A stretch of DNA of 64,000 nucleotides from Actinoplanes sp. NBC_00393 (GCF_036053395.1 NZ_CP107942.1:6156501-6220500); one strand, 5' to 3'; positions 1 through 9,340 are shown, numbered from the stretch's first letter. Notes: generated by a model from the letters alone, not told the origin. Made by a program: numbers and translations.

Positions 1-642
1 GGCACCGGCGTGACCGAGGTGGTGACCAGCGGCGTCGGCCTCGCCTTCATCGCGTTCCCGCAGATCATCAACGAGATGCCGGCACTCAACTCACTCTTCG
101 GGGTGGTCTTCTTCGGCTCGCTGCTGTTCGCCGGCGTGACGTCCGCGGTCTCCATCATGGAGTGCGCGGTCGCCGGTGTCCGGGAGAAGTTCCGGATCTC
201 GCGGACCGCTGCGGTCAACTGGATGTGCGGCATCGCCGCCCTGATCAGCATGCTGTACGTGACCCGCGGCGGGTTGTACTACCTGGACGTGGTGGACCGG
301 TTCGTGAACAACTTCGCCCTGATCTTCGCCGGACTGGCCGAGGTGATCCTGATCGCCTGGATCGCGCGGCAGATCGGCCCGCTGCAGGCGCACGTCAACC
401 GCGACTCCTACCTGCGGGTCGGCTGGTGGTGGACAATCTCCCTGACCGTGATCACGCCGGTGCTGTTGTCGATCATCGCGGTGGTCAACGTCTACCGCGA
501 GATCACCACCAGGTACGAGGACTATCCGTTGAGCGGGCTCCTGGTCCTCGGCTGGGGAACCGTCGGGCTCACCCTGGTGCTGGCCTTCGTGTTGCAACGG
601 CTCCGCCGCGACGAGCCGCTACCGGAGAGGATCGGAGACTGA
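1..642 (+). CDS. Sodium-dependent transporter of the NSS/SNF family, C-terminal part (5' end outside window)
   Basis: The frame is open from base 1, so this is the last 213 residues of a longer protein. About five to six hydrophobic segments are visible, with the loop motif YLDVVDRFVNN and the following LAEVILIAW helix typical of bacterial neurotransmitter:sodium symporters. Such proteins import amino acids with Na+ across the cytoplasmic membrane. The next gene, two bases downstream, encodes a small MetS-like membrane protein, which in Corynebacterium glutamicum partners the MetP methionine/alanine importer; this makes an amino acid (possibly methionine or alanine) the likely substrate. The substrate itself is inference. 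Confidence 0.85.
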   Translation, partial: GTGVTEVVTSGVGLAFIAFPQIINEMPALNSLFGVVFFGSLLFAGVTSAVSIMECAVAGVREKFRISRTAAVNWMCGIAALISMLYVTRGGLYYLDVVDRFVNNFALIFAGLAEVILIAWIARQIGPLQAHVNRDSYLRVGWWWTISLTVITPVLLSIIAVVNVYREITTRYEDYPLSGLLVLGWGTVGLTLVLAFVLQRLRRDEPLPERIGD

Positions 643-643
643 C

Positions 644-772
644 ATGAGCACCGGTGCGATCATCATGCTCCTGATCGGAGCTGTCGGGCTGTGGGGAACA
701 CTCGCCCTCGCCGTCGCCAACTACGTGCGCAAGTCGGGCCTGGCCACACCGGACGTGGACGAGTCCCGGTGA
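644..772 (+). CDS. MetS-like small subunit of NSS transporter (42 aa)
   Basis: A 42-residue protein made of one membrane helix (IIMLLIGAVGLWGTLALAVA) followed by a short charged tail ending PDVDESR. ATG starts one base after the stop of the symporter gene, and the end of that gene (GGAGAGG, 623-629) supplies a ribosome-binding site. Size, single helix and position match the MetS family of small subunits needed for MetP-type sodium symporters. Too short for most gene callers, so it is easily missed. Confidence 0.8.
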   Translation: MSTGAIIMLLIGAVGLWGTLALAVANYVRKSGLATPDVDESR

Positions 773-777
773 GACGA

Positions 778-808
778 GGCCGGCCCTGCGCGACACGCAG
801 GGCCGGCC
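778..808. terminator. Bidirectional hairpin terminator
   Basis: Perfect 13-bp inverted repeat (GGCCGGCCCTGCG, loop of 5) between the convergent small-subunit gene and the GntP permease gene. No T-run is present, as is usual for high-GC actinobacteria. Confidence 0.75.
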
Positions 809-817
809 GCACCGGGC

Positions 818-2383
818 CTACAGGATCAGGCTGAGCACCAGGGCCAGCGTGAAGCCGATGACGCCGAGCAGGGTCTCCATCACGGTCCAGGTCTTCAGCG
901 TGGTCTTCTCGTCCATCCCGAAGAACCGGCTGACGAGCCAGAAACCCGAGTCGTTCACGTGCGAGAGCACGGTCGCGCCGGCGGCGATCGCGATGACGAT
1001 CAGCGCGTGGTCCGGACCGGAGAGACCGTTGGTGGCCTCCACGACCGGGGCGATCAGGCCGGCGGTGGCGGTCAGGGCGACCGTCGCGGAGCCCTGGGCG
1101 ACACGCAGCAGCACCGAGATGACGAAGGCGGCCACGATCACCGGCATGCCGGTGTCCTCCAACACACCGGCCAGCGCCTCGCCGATGCCGCTGGCGCGCA
1201 GCACGCCACCGAACATGCCGCCGGCGCCGGTGATCAGGATGACCGCGCAGACCGGGCCGAGCGCGCTGTTGACCGTCGACTCCACCTTCTCCGCCGAGGC
1301 GCCGCGGCGCCGGCCCAGCACCCACATGGCCACCAGTACGGTGATGAGCAGCGCGACCGGGGTGGATCCGATCACCTTCGCGGCCCCGACCAGCGTGGAG
1401 TCCTCGTTCAGCGTGCCCGCCGTCGCCAGCGTGCTGAGGCCGGTGTTCAGGAAGATCAGAACGAGCGGCAGCAGCAGAATGCCGATCACCGTCCCGAAGG
1501 ACGGCGGGCCGAGCGGCCGGCGGGTAGCCGTCTCGGCCTCCTGGCGGTCGCCGCCGGACGGCGCGGCGATACCCGGAGCGGTGCCCGCGACGGCGGCCCC
1601 GCCGGTGCTGGGCTGCTTCTGCGCCTCGTCGACCTCCGCGTCCGGGATGGCGCCGGCCGACGTGGTGCGGGCCGGCTCCGTCCCCGCCTCGTCGCCGGAC
1701 TCGAAGACGTCACGGACCGGGATGTTGTACCGGCGGCCGGCCCAGGTGCCGAAGAGGTAACCACCGAGGACCCAGGTCGGCAGGCCGATGATCAGGCCGA
1801 AGACCAGCGTCAGGCCGATGTCCGCCCCGATCAGTTCGGCAGCGGCGACCGGGCCGGGGTGCGGCGGGACGAAGGCGTGCATGACCGCGAACGCACCCGC
1901 CACCGGCAGTCCGTACAGCAGGACCGAGCCACCGAGTCGCCGGGCGACCGTGAACACGATGGGCAGGAAGACCACGAACCCGGCGTCGAAGAAGATCGGG
2001 AAGCCGAAGAGCAGCGCCGCCGTGCCCAGTGCCAGCGGGGCACGTTTCTCGCCGAACCGGCGGATCAGGCTGTCCGCGAGCACCTGCGCGCCGCCGCTGA
2101 ACTCCATCAGCCGGCCCAGCATCGCCCCGAGGCCGACCAGGAGCGCGACGCTGGCCAGCGTGGAGCCGAAACCTGAGGTCAACGTCGAGACGATGTCTTC
2201 CAGCGGCACCTGGGTGGCCAACGCGACGATCAGGCTGACCAGGATCAGCGCGACGAACGCGTGCAGCTTGAGCTTGATGATGAGGAATAACAGCAGCAGC
2301 ACGCCGAGTGCTGCGATCAGTAGGAGCGGCCCGGCCGAATATGCGGGTTCGACGGCCTCCGCGGCGAGTGGTGATGGGCTCAC
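818..2383 (-). CDS. GntP-family gluconate:H+ permease
   Basis: A polytopic inner-membrane protein of 521 residues with the GntP hallmarks FFDAGFVVFLPI (first half) and the C-terminal HVNDSGFWLVSRFFGM followed by KTTLKTWTVMETL. The family imports gluconate or related sugar acids with protons. I chose GTG at 2383 because GAGGAGG lies six bases upstream; a longer frame from 2434 has no such site. A hydrophilic insert of about 65 residues in the middle (rich in A, E, T and P) makes it longer than the usual 440-450 residues. No gluconate kinase is next to it; the neighbour upstream is aroK, so the substrate is uncertain. Confidence 0.85.
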   Translation of the reverse strand: MSPSPLAAEAVEPAYSAGPLLLIAALGVLLLLFLIIKLKLHAFVALILVSLIVALATQVPLEDIVSTLTSGFGSTLASVALLVGLGAMLGRLMEFSGGAQVLADSLIRRFGEKRAPLALGTAALLFGFPIFFDAGFVVFLPIVFTVARRLGGSVLLYGLPVAGAFAVMHAFVPPHPGPVAAAELIGADIGLTLVFGLIIGLPTWVLGGYLFGTWAGRRYNIPVRDVFESGDEAGTEPARTTSAGAIPDAEVDEAQKQPSTGGAAVAGTAPGIAAPSGGDRQEAETATRRPLGPPSFGTVIGILLLPLVLIFLNTGLSTLATAGTLNEDSTLVGAAKVIGSTPVALLITVLVAMWVLGRRRGASAEKVESTVNSALGPVCAVILITGAGGMFGGVLRASGIGEALAGVLEDTGMPVIVAAFVISVLLRVAQGSATVALTATAGLIAPVVEATNGLSGPDHALIVIAIAAGATVLSHVNDSGFWLVSRFFGMDEKTTLKTWTVMETLLGVIGFTLALVLSLIL

Positions 2384-2510
2384 GAAGCCTCCTCGGTCCT
2401 CTGTCGAGGGCGGCGCAGCTTCCATGACAGGCACATCGCCGTCCTCGACGCAGGACGGGAGAAGCCGTCGGCTGCCTGGCGGCGCTATACCCCAGGGCCT
2501 GTAGCGTCAA

Positions 2511-3020
2511 TCACCCGGTGGTGCGGAGCAACCCGGAAACCTCGGCCGCGATCTCGTCCGGCTCACGGCCGTCGGTGGCGATCGTGTGCGTGGCCACTTC
2601 CAGGTAGAGCGGCCGCCGCTGCTCCAGCAGGTATTTCAGCGTCGCCCGCGGGTTGATCGCGAGCAGCGGGCGGCCCGCGCCCAGCCCGACCCGTTTGATC
2701 GCGTCGGTCAGCTCGACGGACAGGTAGATCACGGTGTGGTCGGCGAGCAGTTTGCGCGTACCGTCGTCGAGAATCGCGCCGCCGCCCAGAGCCAGGATCC
2801 CGCCGAAGTCGCGCAGCGACGAGGCGACCACATCGCGCTCCAGCAGGCGGAAGGCCGCCTCGCCGTCGTCGACGAAGATCTCCGGGATCGGCTTGCCGGC
2901 CCGCTGCTCGATGATCGTGTCGGTGTCCGCGAACGGCACGCCCAGGGCCTCGGCCACCGCGGCGCCGATCGTGGTCTTGCCGGCGCCCATCACGCCGACG
3001 ACGACCGCGACGGGAGCCAT
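2511..3020 (-). CDS. aroK: Shikimate kinase
   Basis: Phosphorylates shikimate to shikimate-3-phosphate with ATP, step five of the chorismate pathway, in the cytoplasm. The 169-residue protein has the Walker A loop GVMGAGKTT near the N-terminus, the shikimate-contacting Asp in FADTD, the Arg in RLLERDVV, the LGGGA loop, the GAGRPLL lid and RRPLYLEVA. Its ATG overlaps the aroC stop (TGATG), so the two are translationally coupled. In most actinobacteria aroB follows aroK; here a GntP gene lies downstream instead. Confidence 0.95.
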   Translation of the reverse strand: MAPVAVVVGVMGAGKTTIGAAVAEALGVPFADTDTIIEQRAGKPIPEIFVDDGEAAFRLLERDVVASSLRDFGGILALGGGAILDDGTRKLLADHTVIYLSVELTDAIKRVGLGAGRPLLAINPRATLKYLLEQRRPLYLEVATHTIATDGREPDEIAAEVSGLLRTTG

Positions 3021-4198
3021 CAGCGGATGACCAGCGCGTCGAGGTAGGACGCCAGGTTGCGGCGGATCTCGGCGACCGAGTCACCGCCGAACTTCTCGGT
3101 GGCGGCCTCGGCCAGGACCAGCGCGACCATCGCCTCGGCGACCACGGCGCCGGCCGGGACCGCGCAGACGTCGGAGCGCTGGTTGATCGCGGTGGCCGGC
3201 TCGCCGGTGACGATGTCGACGGTCTGCAGCGCCCGGTTCAGCGAGGAGATCGGCTTGAGCGCGGCGCGGACCCGCAGCGGCTCGCCGTTGGTGATGCCAC
3301 CCTCCAGGCCGCCGGCCCGGTCGGTGACCCGCTTGACGCCGTCCGGCGTGGGGACGATCTCGTCGTGCGCCACCGAACCGCGGGAGCGGGCCTGGGTGAA
3401 GCCGTCACCGATCTCCACACCCTTGACCGACTGGATCGACATGAGTGCGGTGGCGAGCCGGGCGTCCAGCTTGCGGTCCCACTGCACGTGCGAACCGAGA
3501 CCGGGCGGCACGTTGTAGGCCAGGACCTCGACGATGCCGCCGAGCGTGTCAGCGTCCTTCTTCGCGGCGTCGACCTCGGCGACCATCCGCTCGCTGGCCT
3601 CCGGGTCGAGGCAGCGCAGCGGGTCGGCGTCGATCCGGTCGAAGTCCTCCGGCGTCGGCAGCACGCCCGGCTTCGCGGCGACCGAGCCCAGCTCGATCAC
3701 GTGCGAGACGATGTCGATGCCGAGCGTCTGCTTGATCAGCTGCTTGGCGACCACGCCGATGGCGACCCGGGCCGCGGTCTCCCGGGCGCTGGCGCGCTCC
3801 AGGATCGGGCGGGCGTCGGTGTGCCCGTACTTCTGCATGCCGGCCAGGTCGGCGTGACCGGGACGCGGGCGGGTGAGCGCCTCGTTGCGGGCCTGGGCGG
3901 CCAGCACCTCCGGGGCCACCGGGTCGGCGGCCATCACCGTCTCCCACTTGGGCCACTCGCTGTTGCCCACCCGGAGCGCGACTGGGCTGCCCTGCGTCAC
4001 CCCGTGCCGGATGCCACCGATGATCTCGAGCTCGTCCTGCTCGAACTTCATCCGGGCGCCGCGCCCGTAGCCCAGGCGGCGGCGCACGAGATCGCGCATG
4101 ATGTCCGCGCTCGTCACCTCCACCCCGGCGGGAACACCCTCCAGCAGCGCGACGAGCGCCGGTCCGTGCGATTCACCTGCGGTAAGCCAGCGCAACAC
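3020..4198 (-). CDS. aroC: Chorismate synthase
   Basis: Converts 5-enolpyruvylshikimate-3-phosphate to chorismate using reduced FMN. The 392-residue length is standard. Visible signatures are AGESHGPAL at the N-terminus, [12 protein letters not shown] near residue 45, [14 protein letters not shown] in the middle, and [15 protein letters not shown] in the FMN and substrate region. The start is GTG at 4198 (encoding [12 protein letters not shown]); no strong Shine-Dalgarno precedes it, so it may be leaderless. First gene of the aroCK pair. Confidence 0.96.
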   Translation of the reverse strand: MLRWLTAGESHGPALVALLEGVPAGVEVTSADIMRDLVRRRLGYGRGARMKFEQDELEIIGGIRHGVTQGSPVALRVGNSEWPKWETVMAADPVAPEVLAAQARNEALTRPRPGHADLAGMQKYGHTDARPILERASARETAARVAIGVVAKQLIKQTLGIDIVSHVIELGSVAAKPGVLPTPEDFDRIDADPLRCLDPEASERMVAEVDAAKKDADTLGGIVEVLAYNVPPGLGSHVQWDRKLDARLATALMSIQSVKGVEIGDGFTQARSRGSVAHDEIVPTPDGVKRVTDRAGGLEGGITNGEPLRVRAALKPISSLNRALQTVDIVTGEPATAINQRSDVCAVPAGAVVAEAMVALVLAEAATEKFGGDSVAEIRRNLASYLDALVIR

Positions 4199-4246
4199 GG
4201 GTGACAGTCTGGCACGGCGCGCACACCGGGCGGCATGCGGTCGGCC

Positions 4247-4756
4247 TCATCCCGCCTTCCGGACACCTGCCAGCCGCTCGCTGATCACCATGGTGCCGGG
4301 CGCGACCCGGCCGCCCGGCCCGGGCCGCACCACCACGTCGTCGGCCCGCAGCGGTTCCCCGCACGCCGAGCAGTCCACCCGCGGCGTGCAGGGCTGCCCG
4401 CAGTCGCGGTGCCGCAGCAACAGGGGCGGCCCGCCCTCCGGGGTGGCCCACCGGTCGCCCCAGGCGGTGAGCGCCAGCAGCACCGGGACCAGCTCCTGGC
4501 CGGCCTCGGTGAGCAGGTAGCGGTCCCGCGCCGGGCGCTCCTGGTAGCGCTCGCGCCGCACCACCCCGCCGGCGACCAGCGACTCGAGCCGGGCGGTCAG
4601 CAGGTTGCGGGAGATGCCGAGATCGCGGACGAGGTCGTCGAACCGGTCCACGCCGAGGTAGAGGTCGCGCAGCACGAGCGGTGACCACCAGTCGCCGATC
4701 ACCTCGAGGGTCTGGGCGAGGGAGCACTGCATGCCGGAGAAGCTGGTCTGCCGCAT
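4247..4756 (-). CDS. HxlR-family winged-helix regulator with Cys-rich tail
   Basis: 169 residues. The first 100 form an HxlR winged helix (CSLAQTLEVIGDWWSPLVLRDL, then ISRNLLTARLESL as the recognition region). The C-terminal part contains HRDCGQPC and DCSACG, four cysteines in CxxxC and CxxC pairs, which could bind zinc or sense redox or electrophiles; many HxlR proteins sense these through cysteines. It is divergent from the SnoaL-like gene at 4809 with a 52-base gap holding an inverted repeat, so it probably controls that gene and itself. The pair interrupts the aroE-aroC neighbourhood. Confidence 0.88.
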   Translation of the reverse strand: MRQTSFSGMQCSLAQTLEVIGDWWSPLVLRDLYLGVDRFDDLVRDLGISRNLLTARLESLVAGGVVRRERYQERPARDRYLLTEAGQELVPVLLALTAWGDRWATPEGGPPLLLRHRDCGQPCTPRVDCSACGEPLRADDVVVRPGPGGRVAPGTMVISERLAGVRKAG

Positions 4757-4770
4757 CCACCCATCCTAGA

Positions 4771-4789
4771 GAGTTGCTTTATTGAACTC
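4771..4789. promoter_or_regulatory. Candidate HxlR operator
   Basis: GAGTT-n9-AACTC inverted repeat in the only AT-rich stretch of the 52-base divergent intergenic region between the HxlR gene and the SnoaL-like gene. Its position suggests operator function; binding is inference. Confidence 0.5.
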
Positions 4790-4808
4790 ACTCGGGAAGT
4801 CTCGGGGC

Positions 4809-5303
4809 ATGACGCTCACATATGCGGCAGTCGATCAATGGCGGGCGGCCGGCGAGGCACGCGACGCGGCGGCAGCGGTGGCGGCCCTGACCGAGGACGT
4901 CCGGCTCATCTCGCCGATCACCGAGCAGTTCGAGTTCCGCGGCCGGGCCCAGCTGGGGCAACTGCTCGAGGTGGCGCTCGGCGCCATCGACTCGATCACC
5001 TACACCGACCAGGTCGCGCAGGGCACGACGGTCGCGCTCTTCTACGAGGGCACCATCGGGGGTACGCGCATTCACGAGGCACAGCGCCTGCGCCTGACCC
5101 CCGACGGGCTGATCAGCGAGATCACGCTCTACGTCCGGCCGCTGCCCGCGCTCACCAGACTGATGAGCCGGCTCGGCCCGGAGCTCGCCCGCCGCAACGG
5201 GCAGCCCGGCCTGGCCCGGGTCATCCCGCTGACCGCCGGCATGCTGCACTCGATGGCCGACACCGGCGAGCGCCGCTTCATGCCCCGCGCCGCACCACGC
5301 TGA
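4809..5303 (+). CDS. SnoaL/NTF2-like fold protein
   Basis: 164 residues with the pattern of a nuclear-transport-factor-2-like cone: an N-terminal helix (YAAVDQWRAAGEARDAAAAVAALTEDVRLISPI) followed by alternating strands and the tail LTRLMSRLGPELARR. Family members are small ligand-binding proteins or isomerases/cyclases of polyketide type; no catalytic residues can be assigned here. ATG at 4809 is preferred over an upstream in-frame TTG at 4782 that would overlap the inverted repeat. Likely controlled by the divergent HxlR regulator. Confidence 0.75.
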   Translation: MTLTYAAVDQWRAAGEARDAAAAVAALTEDVRLISPITEQFEFRGRAQLGQLLEVALGAIDSITYTDQVAQGTTVALFYEGTIGGTRIHEAQRLRLTPDGLISEITLYVRPLPALTRLMSRLGPELARRNGQPGLARVIPLTAGMLHSMADTGERRFMPRAAPR

Positions 5304-5349
5304 CCCCGCCGCCTCGTGCCCGCGCCGCGTTGACCCGGCCGCCGCTGGG

Positions 5350-6231
5350 TCAGCGTGCTCGGACGGCCTCGTCCAGGGCGGCCCGCATGGCCTCCTCGGG
5401 CGCCGGCGTGATCCCGGTGAACTGCTCGAACTGGCTCAGCGCCTGGGCCAGCAGCAGATCCAGCCCGGAGAGGACCGGCACGTCCTGCGCGATGGCGGTG
5501 GCGGCCAGCGGCGTCGGCCACGGGCTGTAGAGGGCGTCGAAGAAGACGCTGCCGGGCCGCCATTTCACCTGGTCGGCGAGGTCGTCGGCGGCGCCTTTCG
5601 GCACCGTGGAGACGACCGCGTCGACCTCGAAGGCACCGAGCGCGTCGGTCCAGGGCATGCTCTCCAGCGCGACGCCGAGCGCGACCGCGACCGGCTCCAG
5701 CTCGGCACGGGCCTCGGGGCGGCGGGTGACCACGGTGACCGTCTCGGCGCCCAGCTCGGCAGCGGCGGCCAGGGCGGCCCGCGCGGTGCCACCGCCACCG
5801 AGCACGGTGATCCGCGGGGGCGCCTCCTTGACCGCGTGCCGGCCACGGCTCAGGCCGATCCCGGCCTCCCGCAGCACGCGGACCATGCCACCGATGTCGG
5901 TGTTGTCGGCGTGCCAGGCACCGTCGGGTTGGCGTACCAGAGTGTTCGCCACACCGGCCGCGATCGCCACCGGCGTCGCGACGTCGGCGAGCCGCAGCGC
6001 GGCTTCCTTGAGCGGCATGGTGAGCGACAGGCCGGCCCACTCCGGGCCCAGGCCGGCCACCACGTCGGGCAGCTCGGACTCGGCGCACTCGATCGCCTCG
6101 TACGTCCAGCCGGTGAGCCCGCTCGCGGCGAACCCGGCATTGTGGATCACCGGGGAGAGCGAGTGGGCTATCGGCTTACCGCACACCGCAGCCTTGCGGC
6201 CACTGGACGGGGTCTCGTCTTGGCTCTGCAC
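5350..6231 (-). CDS. aroE: Shikimate dehydrogenase
   Basis: NADPH-dependent reduction of 3-dehydroshikimate to shikimate. 293 residues. The N-terminal substrate domain has GKPIAHSLSPVIHN and the catalytic Lys in LTMPLKEAA; the catalytic Asp is in NTDIGG; the Rossmann loop is VLGGGGTARAA with VVTRRPEA behind it, whose arginines fit NADP(H) preference. GTG start at 6231. It lies 37 bases downstream of mltG on the same strand, the usual actinobacterial mltG-aroE pair. Confidence 0.95.
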   Translation of the reverse strand: MQSQDETPSSGRKAAVCGKPIAHSLSPVIHNAGFAASGLTGWTYEAIECAESELPDVVAGLGPEWAGLSLTMPLKEAALRLADVATPVAIAAGVANTLVRQPDGAWHADNTDIGGMVRVLREAGIGLSRGRHAVKEAPPRITVLGGGGTARAALAAAAELGAETVTVVTRRPEARAELEPVAVALGVALESMPWTDALGAFEVDAVVSTVPKGAADDLADQVKWRPGSVFFDALYSPWPTPLAATAIAQDVPVLSGLDLLLAQALSQFEQFTGITPAPEEAMRAALDEAVRAR

Positions 6232-6268
6232 GCGCCCACTCTACGGGGCGCGCGCAGCCGGCCCGCCG

Positions 6269-7444
6269 TCACAGTACGCCGTTCGCCTTCGCCTTCTCGA
6301 TGTTCTTGAGGTGCTCGTTGTAGTCCTTGGTGAAGGCCGAGTGACCCTGCTTGTCGATCGCCACGAAGAACACCCAGTCGCCCTTCGGCGGATCCAGCGC
6401 GCCCTTGAGCGCGGCCTCGCCCGGGTTGTTGATCGGGGTGGGCGGAAGACCGTCCTTGCCGTGCAGCCGGTACGGGTTCTTCGGGTCCCGCAGCTCAGCG
6501 GCGGTCATCTTGCTCGACGGCTTCGTCGCCTTGCCGGTGAGCTGGTAGTAGTAGTTGATCCCGACGTCGAACTCCAGGCACTTGCAGTGGAAGTCCTCGC
6601 CGTAGAGCCGGTTGTACGCGACCCGGGCCACCTTGCCGAGGTCGTCGGCGTTACCCGCCTCGGCCTGCGACAGCGACGCCACCGTCAGCACCTCGTACGG
6701 ACTGATCTTGCGGTCGCTCTGCGCCTTCTCCGCGAACTCGATCCCCTGCGTGACGGTGAGGAAGTGCTCGACCATCAGCTTGAGGTGGTCCGCCGCGGTC
6801 CCCTTCGGATCGAACTCGTAGGTGTCCGGGAAGAGGAAGCCCTCGATCGACTTGGTGACCTTCTGACCGTCACCGCGGTTGAACCACCAGTCCGGTACGC
6901 CGAGCGCCTCCGGATCCTTGGCCGCCGCCTTGAAGTCGGCCACCGGCAGCCCGGTCGCCTTCGCCAGGATGTCGTACACCTGGTTGGCGGTCTTGCCCTC
7001 GGGGATCGTCGCGCCCTTGCTGACCCGTGCCTTCGGGTCGAGCAGCAGGGTCACCGCGTCCTTGGCCGTCATCTGCTTGCGCAGGTTGTACGTCCCGGAC
7101 TGGATGTTCTTGCTGCGTGGCTCTTCCTCGGCCGCCTCGGTGAAGGCCTTCGTGCTCTTCACGACGTCGGTCTTGACCAGCTCGTTGCCGATCTCGGTCA
7201 GCGACGCGTTCTTCGCCACGGTGACCTGGACCGCCTCGGTGCCGGGACCGTCGTAGTCGGCGGCGACGAAGAAGCCACGGACCTTGGTGTAGCCGAAGTA
7301 GACCCCGCCGCCCAGGACGGCCAGCATCACGAAGGTCAGCGCGAACGCGACCGCCGAGCGGCCACCGCCCTTCTTCGCCCGGTGGCGTCGCACGTTGCCG
7401 CGCTCGGCGTCCTCGTCGAACGCCACGTCCAGCTCGTCGATCAT
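6269..7444 (-). CDS. mltG: Endolytic murein transglycosylase MltG, first copy
   Basis: Cleaves nascent peptidoglycan glycan strands at the membrane. 391 residues: a basic cytoplasmic start, one membrane helix at about residues 31-56, a LysM-like region to about 200, then the YceG domain with the likely catalytic Glu262 in VASLSQAEAG and the downstream VARVAYNRL, GLPPTPINNPGEAALKGAL and WVFFVA motifs. HCKC is seen where the family normally has a short loop. GGAGG stands about ten bases before the ATG. A paralogue lies immediately upstream. Confidence 0.93.
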   Translation of the reverse strand: MIDELDVAFDEDAERGNVRRHRAKKGGGRSAVAFALTFVMLAVLGGGVYFGYTKVRGFFVAADYDGPGTEAVQVTVAKNASLTEIGNELVKTDVVKSTKAFTEAAEEEPRSKNIQSGTYNLRKQMTAKDAVTLLLDPKARVSKGATIPEGKTANQVYDILAKATGLPVADFKAAAKDPEALGVPDWWFNRGDGQKVTKSIEGFLFPDTYEFDPKGTAADHLKLMVEHFLTVTQGIEFAEKAQSDRKISPYEVLTVASLSQAEAGNADDLGKVARVAYNRLYGEDFHCKCLEFDVGINYYYQLTGKATKPSSKMTAAELRDPKNPYRLHGKDGLPPTPINNPGEAALKGALDPPKGDWVFFVAIDKQGHSAFTKDYNEHLKNIEKAKANGVL

Positions 7445-7711
7445 GTCGTCTGCCTCCGCTGCCCGTCCAGCCGGCTCCGCAGGATCTTCATCGCGGTCAC
7501 CGCACCGACGGCCGCCGTCGTCACTCCACCCCTACAGGCAGTGACCACCGGCCGCCGCCCTCCCCGTTCGCCGAGCCGAGACCCGGCACTGACGCGCACC
7601 ATACCCACATCAATGGCCCGTCGCCCACCCCTGGCACCGTGTGATCATTCACCGGTGACTCTGTGTCGCTGCGCATTCTGCTCAACGCATCCGGGATACG
7701 TACGAAACGCG

Positions 7712-8878
7712 TCAGCAGATCGGAATGCCGTTCTTGCACGCTTCCTGAATGTTCCGCTCATGGTCGGCATAGGTCTCGCCGTACGCCATGGCGCCCTTCT
7801 GATCAACCGTGACGAAGAAGTAGAACTTGCTCTTCGGCGGGCTCATCGCGCCCTTGAGCGCCACTTCGCCAGGATTGCTGATCGGACCGATCGTCATCCC
7901 TTTGGCGTTGTAACGATATGGATTGTCCGGATCGTGCATTTCCGTGGTGAGCAGTTTTTCGGAGGACTTCGCCTCCTTGCCGTTGATCCGCAGCCAGTAG
8001 TTGACCGTACTGTCCAACTGCAGGCACCCGCAGGGGAAATTGCCGGTATAGGCGCGGTTGTAGAGCACCCGCGCCACCGGTGCCATGTCCTTGGCCAGCA
8101 GCGCCTCGACCTGCGCGATCGAGGCCGCCACCAGGGCTTCGTACGGCGAGATGTTGAGTTCGGCGGTGACCGTCGCGGCGAACTTGAGCTCGGCCATCTC
8201 GGCGTTGAAGTTCTTGACGATCACTTTGAGCACATCGGTCGCGGTGGCATCCCTGGCGAACTCGTACGTCGCCGGGTACAGGAAGCCCTCGATGTTCGCC
8301 TTGTCGACCTTCTTGCCGTCGGTGCGCTTGAACCAGAGCGCCGGCACGCCGAGCTTCTGCGGGTCCTTGCCGGCCTTCTTGAACTCGGCGACCGGAATGC
8401 CGGTCGCCTCGGCGAGCCGGTCGTAGGCCTGGAGGTGGGTGATGCCCTCGGGGAGCGTGACCTTGCTGATGTTGCGGTTCTTCAGATCCAGCAGCATGAG
8501 CAGCGCATCGGCGGCCTTCATCTGCTTACGCAGGATGTACGATCCGACTTGAATATTCTTACTGTCGGAATTGTCCTCAGCGGCGTCGACGAAGGCAGCG
8601 GCGCTCTTCACCACGCCGGCCTGCACCAGGGAGCCGGCGATATCGGTCGCGGTGTCACCGTCCTTGACCTCGACGACGACCTCACCGTCACCCGGACCGG
8701 CGTAATCCGCCGCGGAGAAGAGCTTGGTCCCGCCGTACCAGAGGCCGCCGCCGAGCACCCCGACGATCGCCAGCACCGTCAGGACCGCGACGATTCCCCG
8801 CGCGGGCCCCTCGGGCCGGCGATGTCGCCATCGGGCGCGGTCCACGCCCTCGAACGCGAAACCAACCTCGTCGCTCAA
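7712..8878 (-). CDS. MltG-like transglycosylase, second tandem copy
   Basis: 388 residues with the same layout as the neighbouring mltG: a basic N-terminus, a helix at about 27-50, a LysM-like part, and the YceG domain with a candidate catalytic Glu258 in ASIAQVEALL, then VARVLYNRAY and ISNPGEVALKGAM. Divergence is clear: QAEAG is changed to QVEAL and GLPPTPI to GMTIGPI. PCGC matches the HCKC of the first copy. The start is TTG at 8878, immediately after the TAG of ruvX, with GGCGGGAG upstream, so it is coupled to ruvX. It occupies the position mltG usually has. 267 bases separate it from the other copy. Confidence 0.88.
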   Translation of the reverse strand: MSDEVGFAFEGVDRARWRHRRPEGPARGIVAVLTVLAIVGVLGGGLWYGGTKLFSAADYAGPGDGEVVVEVKDGDTATDIAGSLVQAGVVKSAAAFVDAAEDNSDSKNIQVGSYILRKQMKAADALLMLLDLKNRNISKVTLPEGITHLQAYDRLAEATGIPVAEFKKAGKDPQKLGVPALWFKRTDGKKVDKANIEGFLYPATYEFARDATATDVLKVIVKNFNAEMAELKFAATVTAELNISPYEALVAASIAQVEALLAKDMAPVARVLYNRAYTGNFPCGCLQLDSTVNYWLRINGKEAKSSEKLLTTEMHDPDNPYRYNAKGMTIGPISNPGEVALKGAMSPPKSKFYFFVTVDQKGAMAYGETYADHERNIQEACKNGIPIC

Positions 8879-9340
8879 CTACTCCCGCCTTCGCCGCGCA
8901 TTCAGCCAGCCCTGCAGGATCTCGACGGCGGCTGCCTGGTCGACGACGGCACGTTGGCGCTTTCCCCGCACGCCACGTTCGGACAACCGGCGGGTGGCGA
9001 CCACGGTGGACATGCGCTCGTCGGAGAGCACGACCGGCAGCGGCGCGAGCACCTCGGTGAGGCGCTGCACGTACGCCCGGATGTGGCCGGCCGCCACCCC
9101 CTCGCGCCCGCTGAGATCCACCGGAAGCCCGACCACGATCTCGACCGCCTCGAACTCGGCGGCCAGCCGGGCCAGCTCGGCCATGTCCTTCGGGGTGCCG
9201 TCCGGACCGGTCTCCCGATCGCGTGGCACGGTCGCCACCGGACTGGCCAGAATGCCGTCCGGGTCGCATTTCGCGACCCCGACCCGCACCTGTCCCACGT
9301 CCACACCGAGGCGCACCCCTCGAGTGAATGGCTCCGTCAC
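8879..9340 (-). CDS. ruvX: RuvX/YqgF-family Holliday-junction resolvase-like nuclease
   Basis: 153-residue RNase-H-fold protein. The first acidic residue is in LGVDVGQVRVGVA, followed by IVVGLPVDLSGREG, VVLSDERMSTVVA and the C-terminal DQAAAVEILQGWL. The family acts in Holliday-junction cleavage and, in some bacteria, in 16S rRNA precursor processing. GTG start with AGGAGG eight bases upstream. Gene order alaS-ruvX-mltG is the conserved actinobacterial one. Confidence 0.92.
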   Translation of the reverse strand: MTEPFTRGVRLGVDVGQVRVGVAKCDPDGILASPVATVPRDRETGPDGTPKDMAELARLAAEFEAVEIVVGLPVDLSGREGVAAGHIRAYVQRLTEVLAPLPVVLSDERMSTVVATRRLSERGVRGKRQRAVVDQAAAVEILQGWLNARRRRE

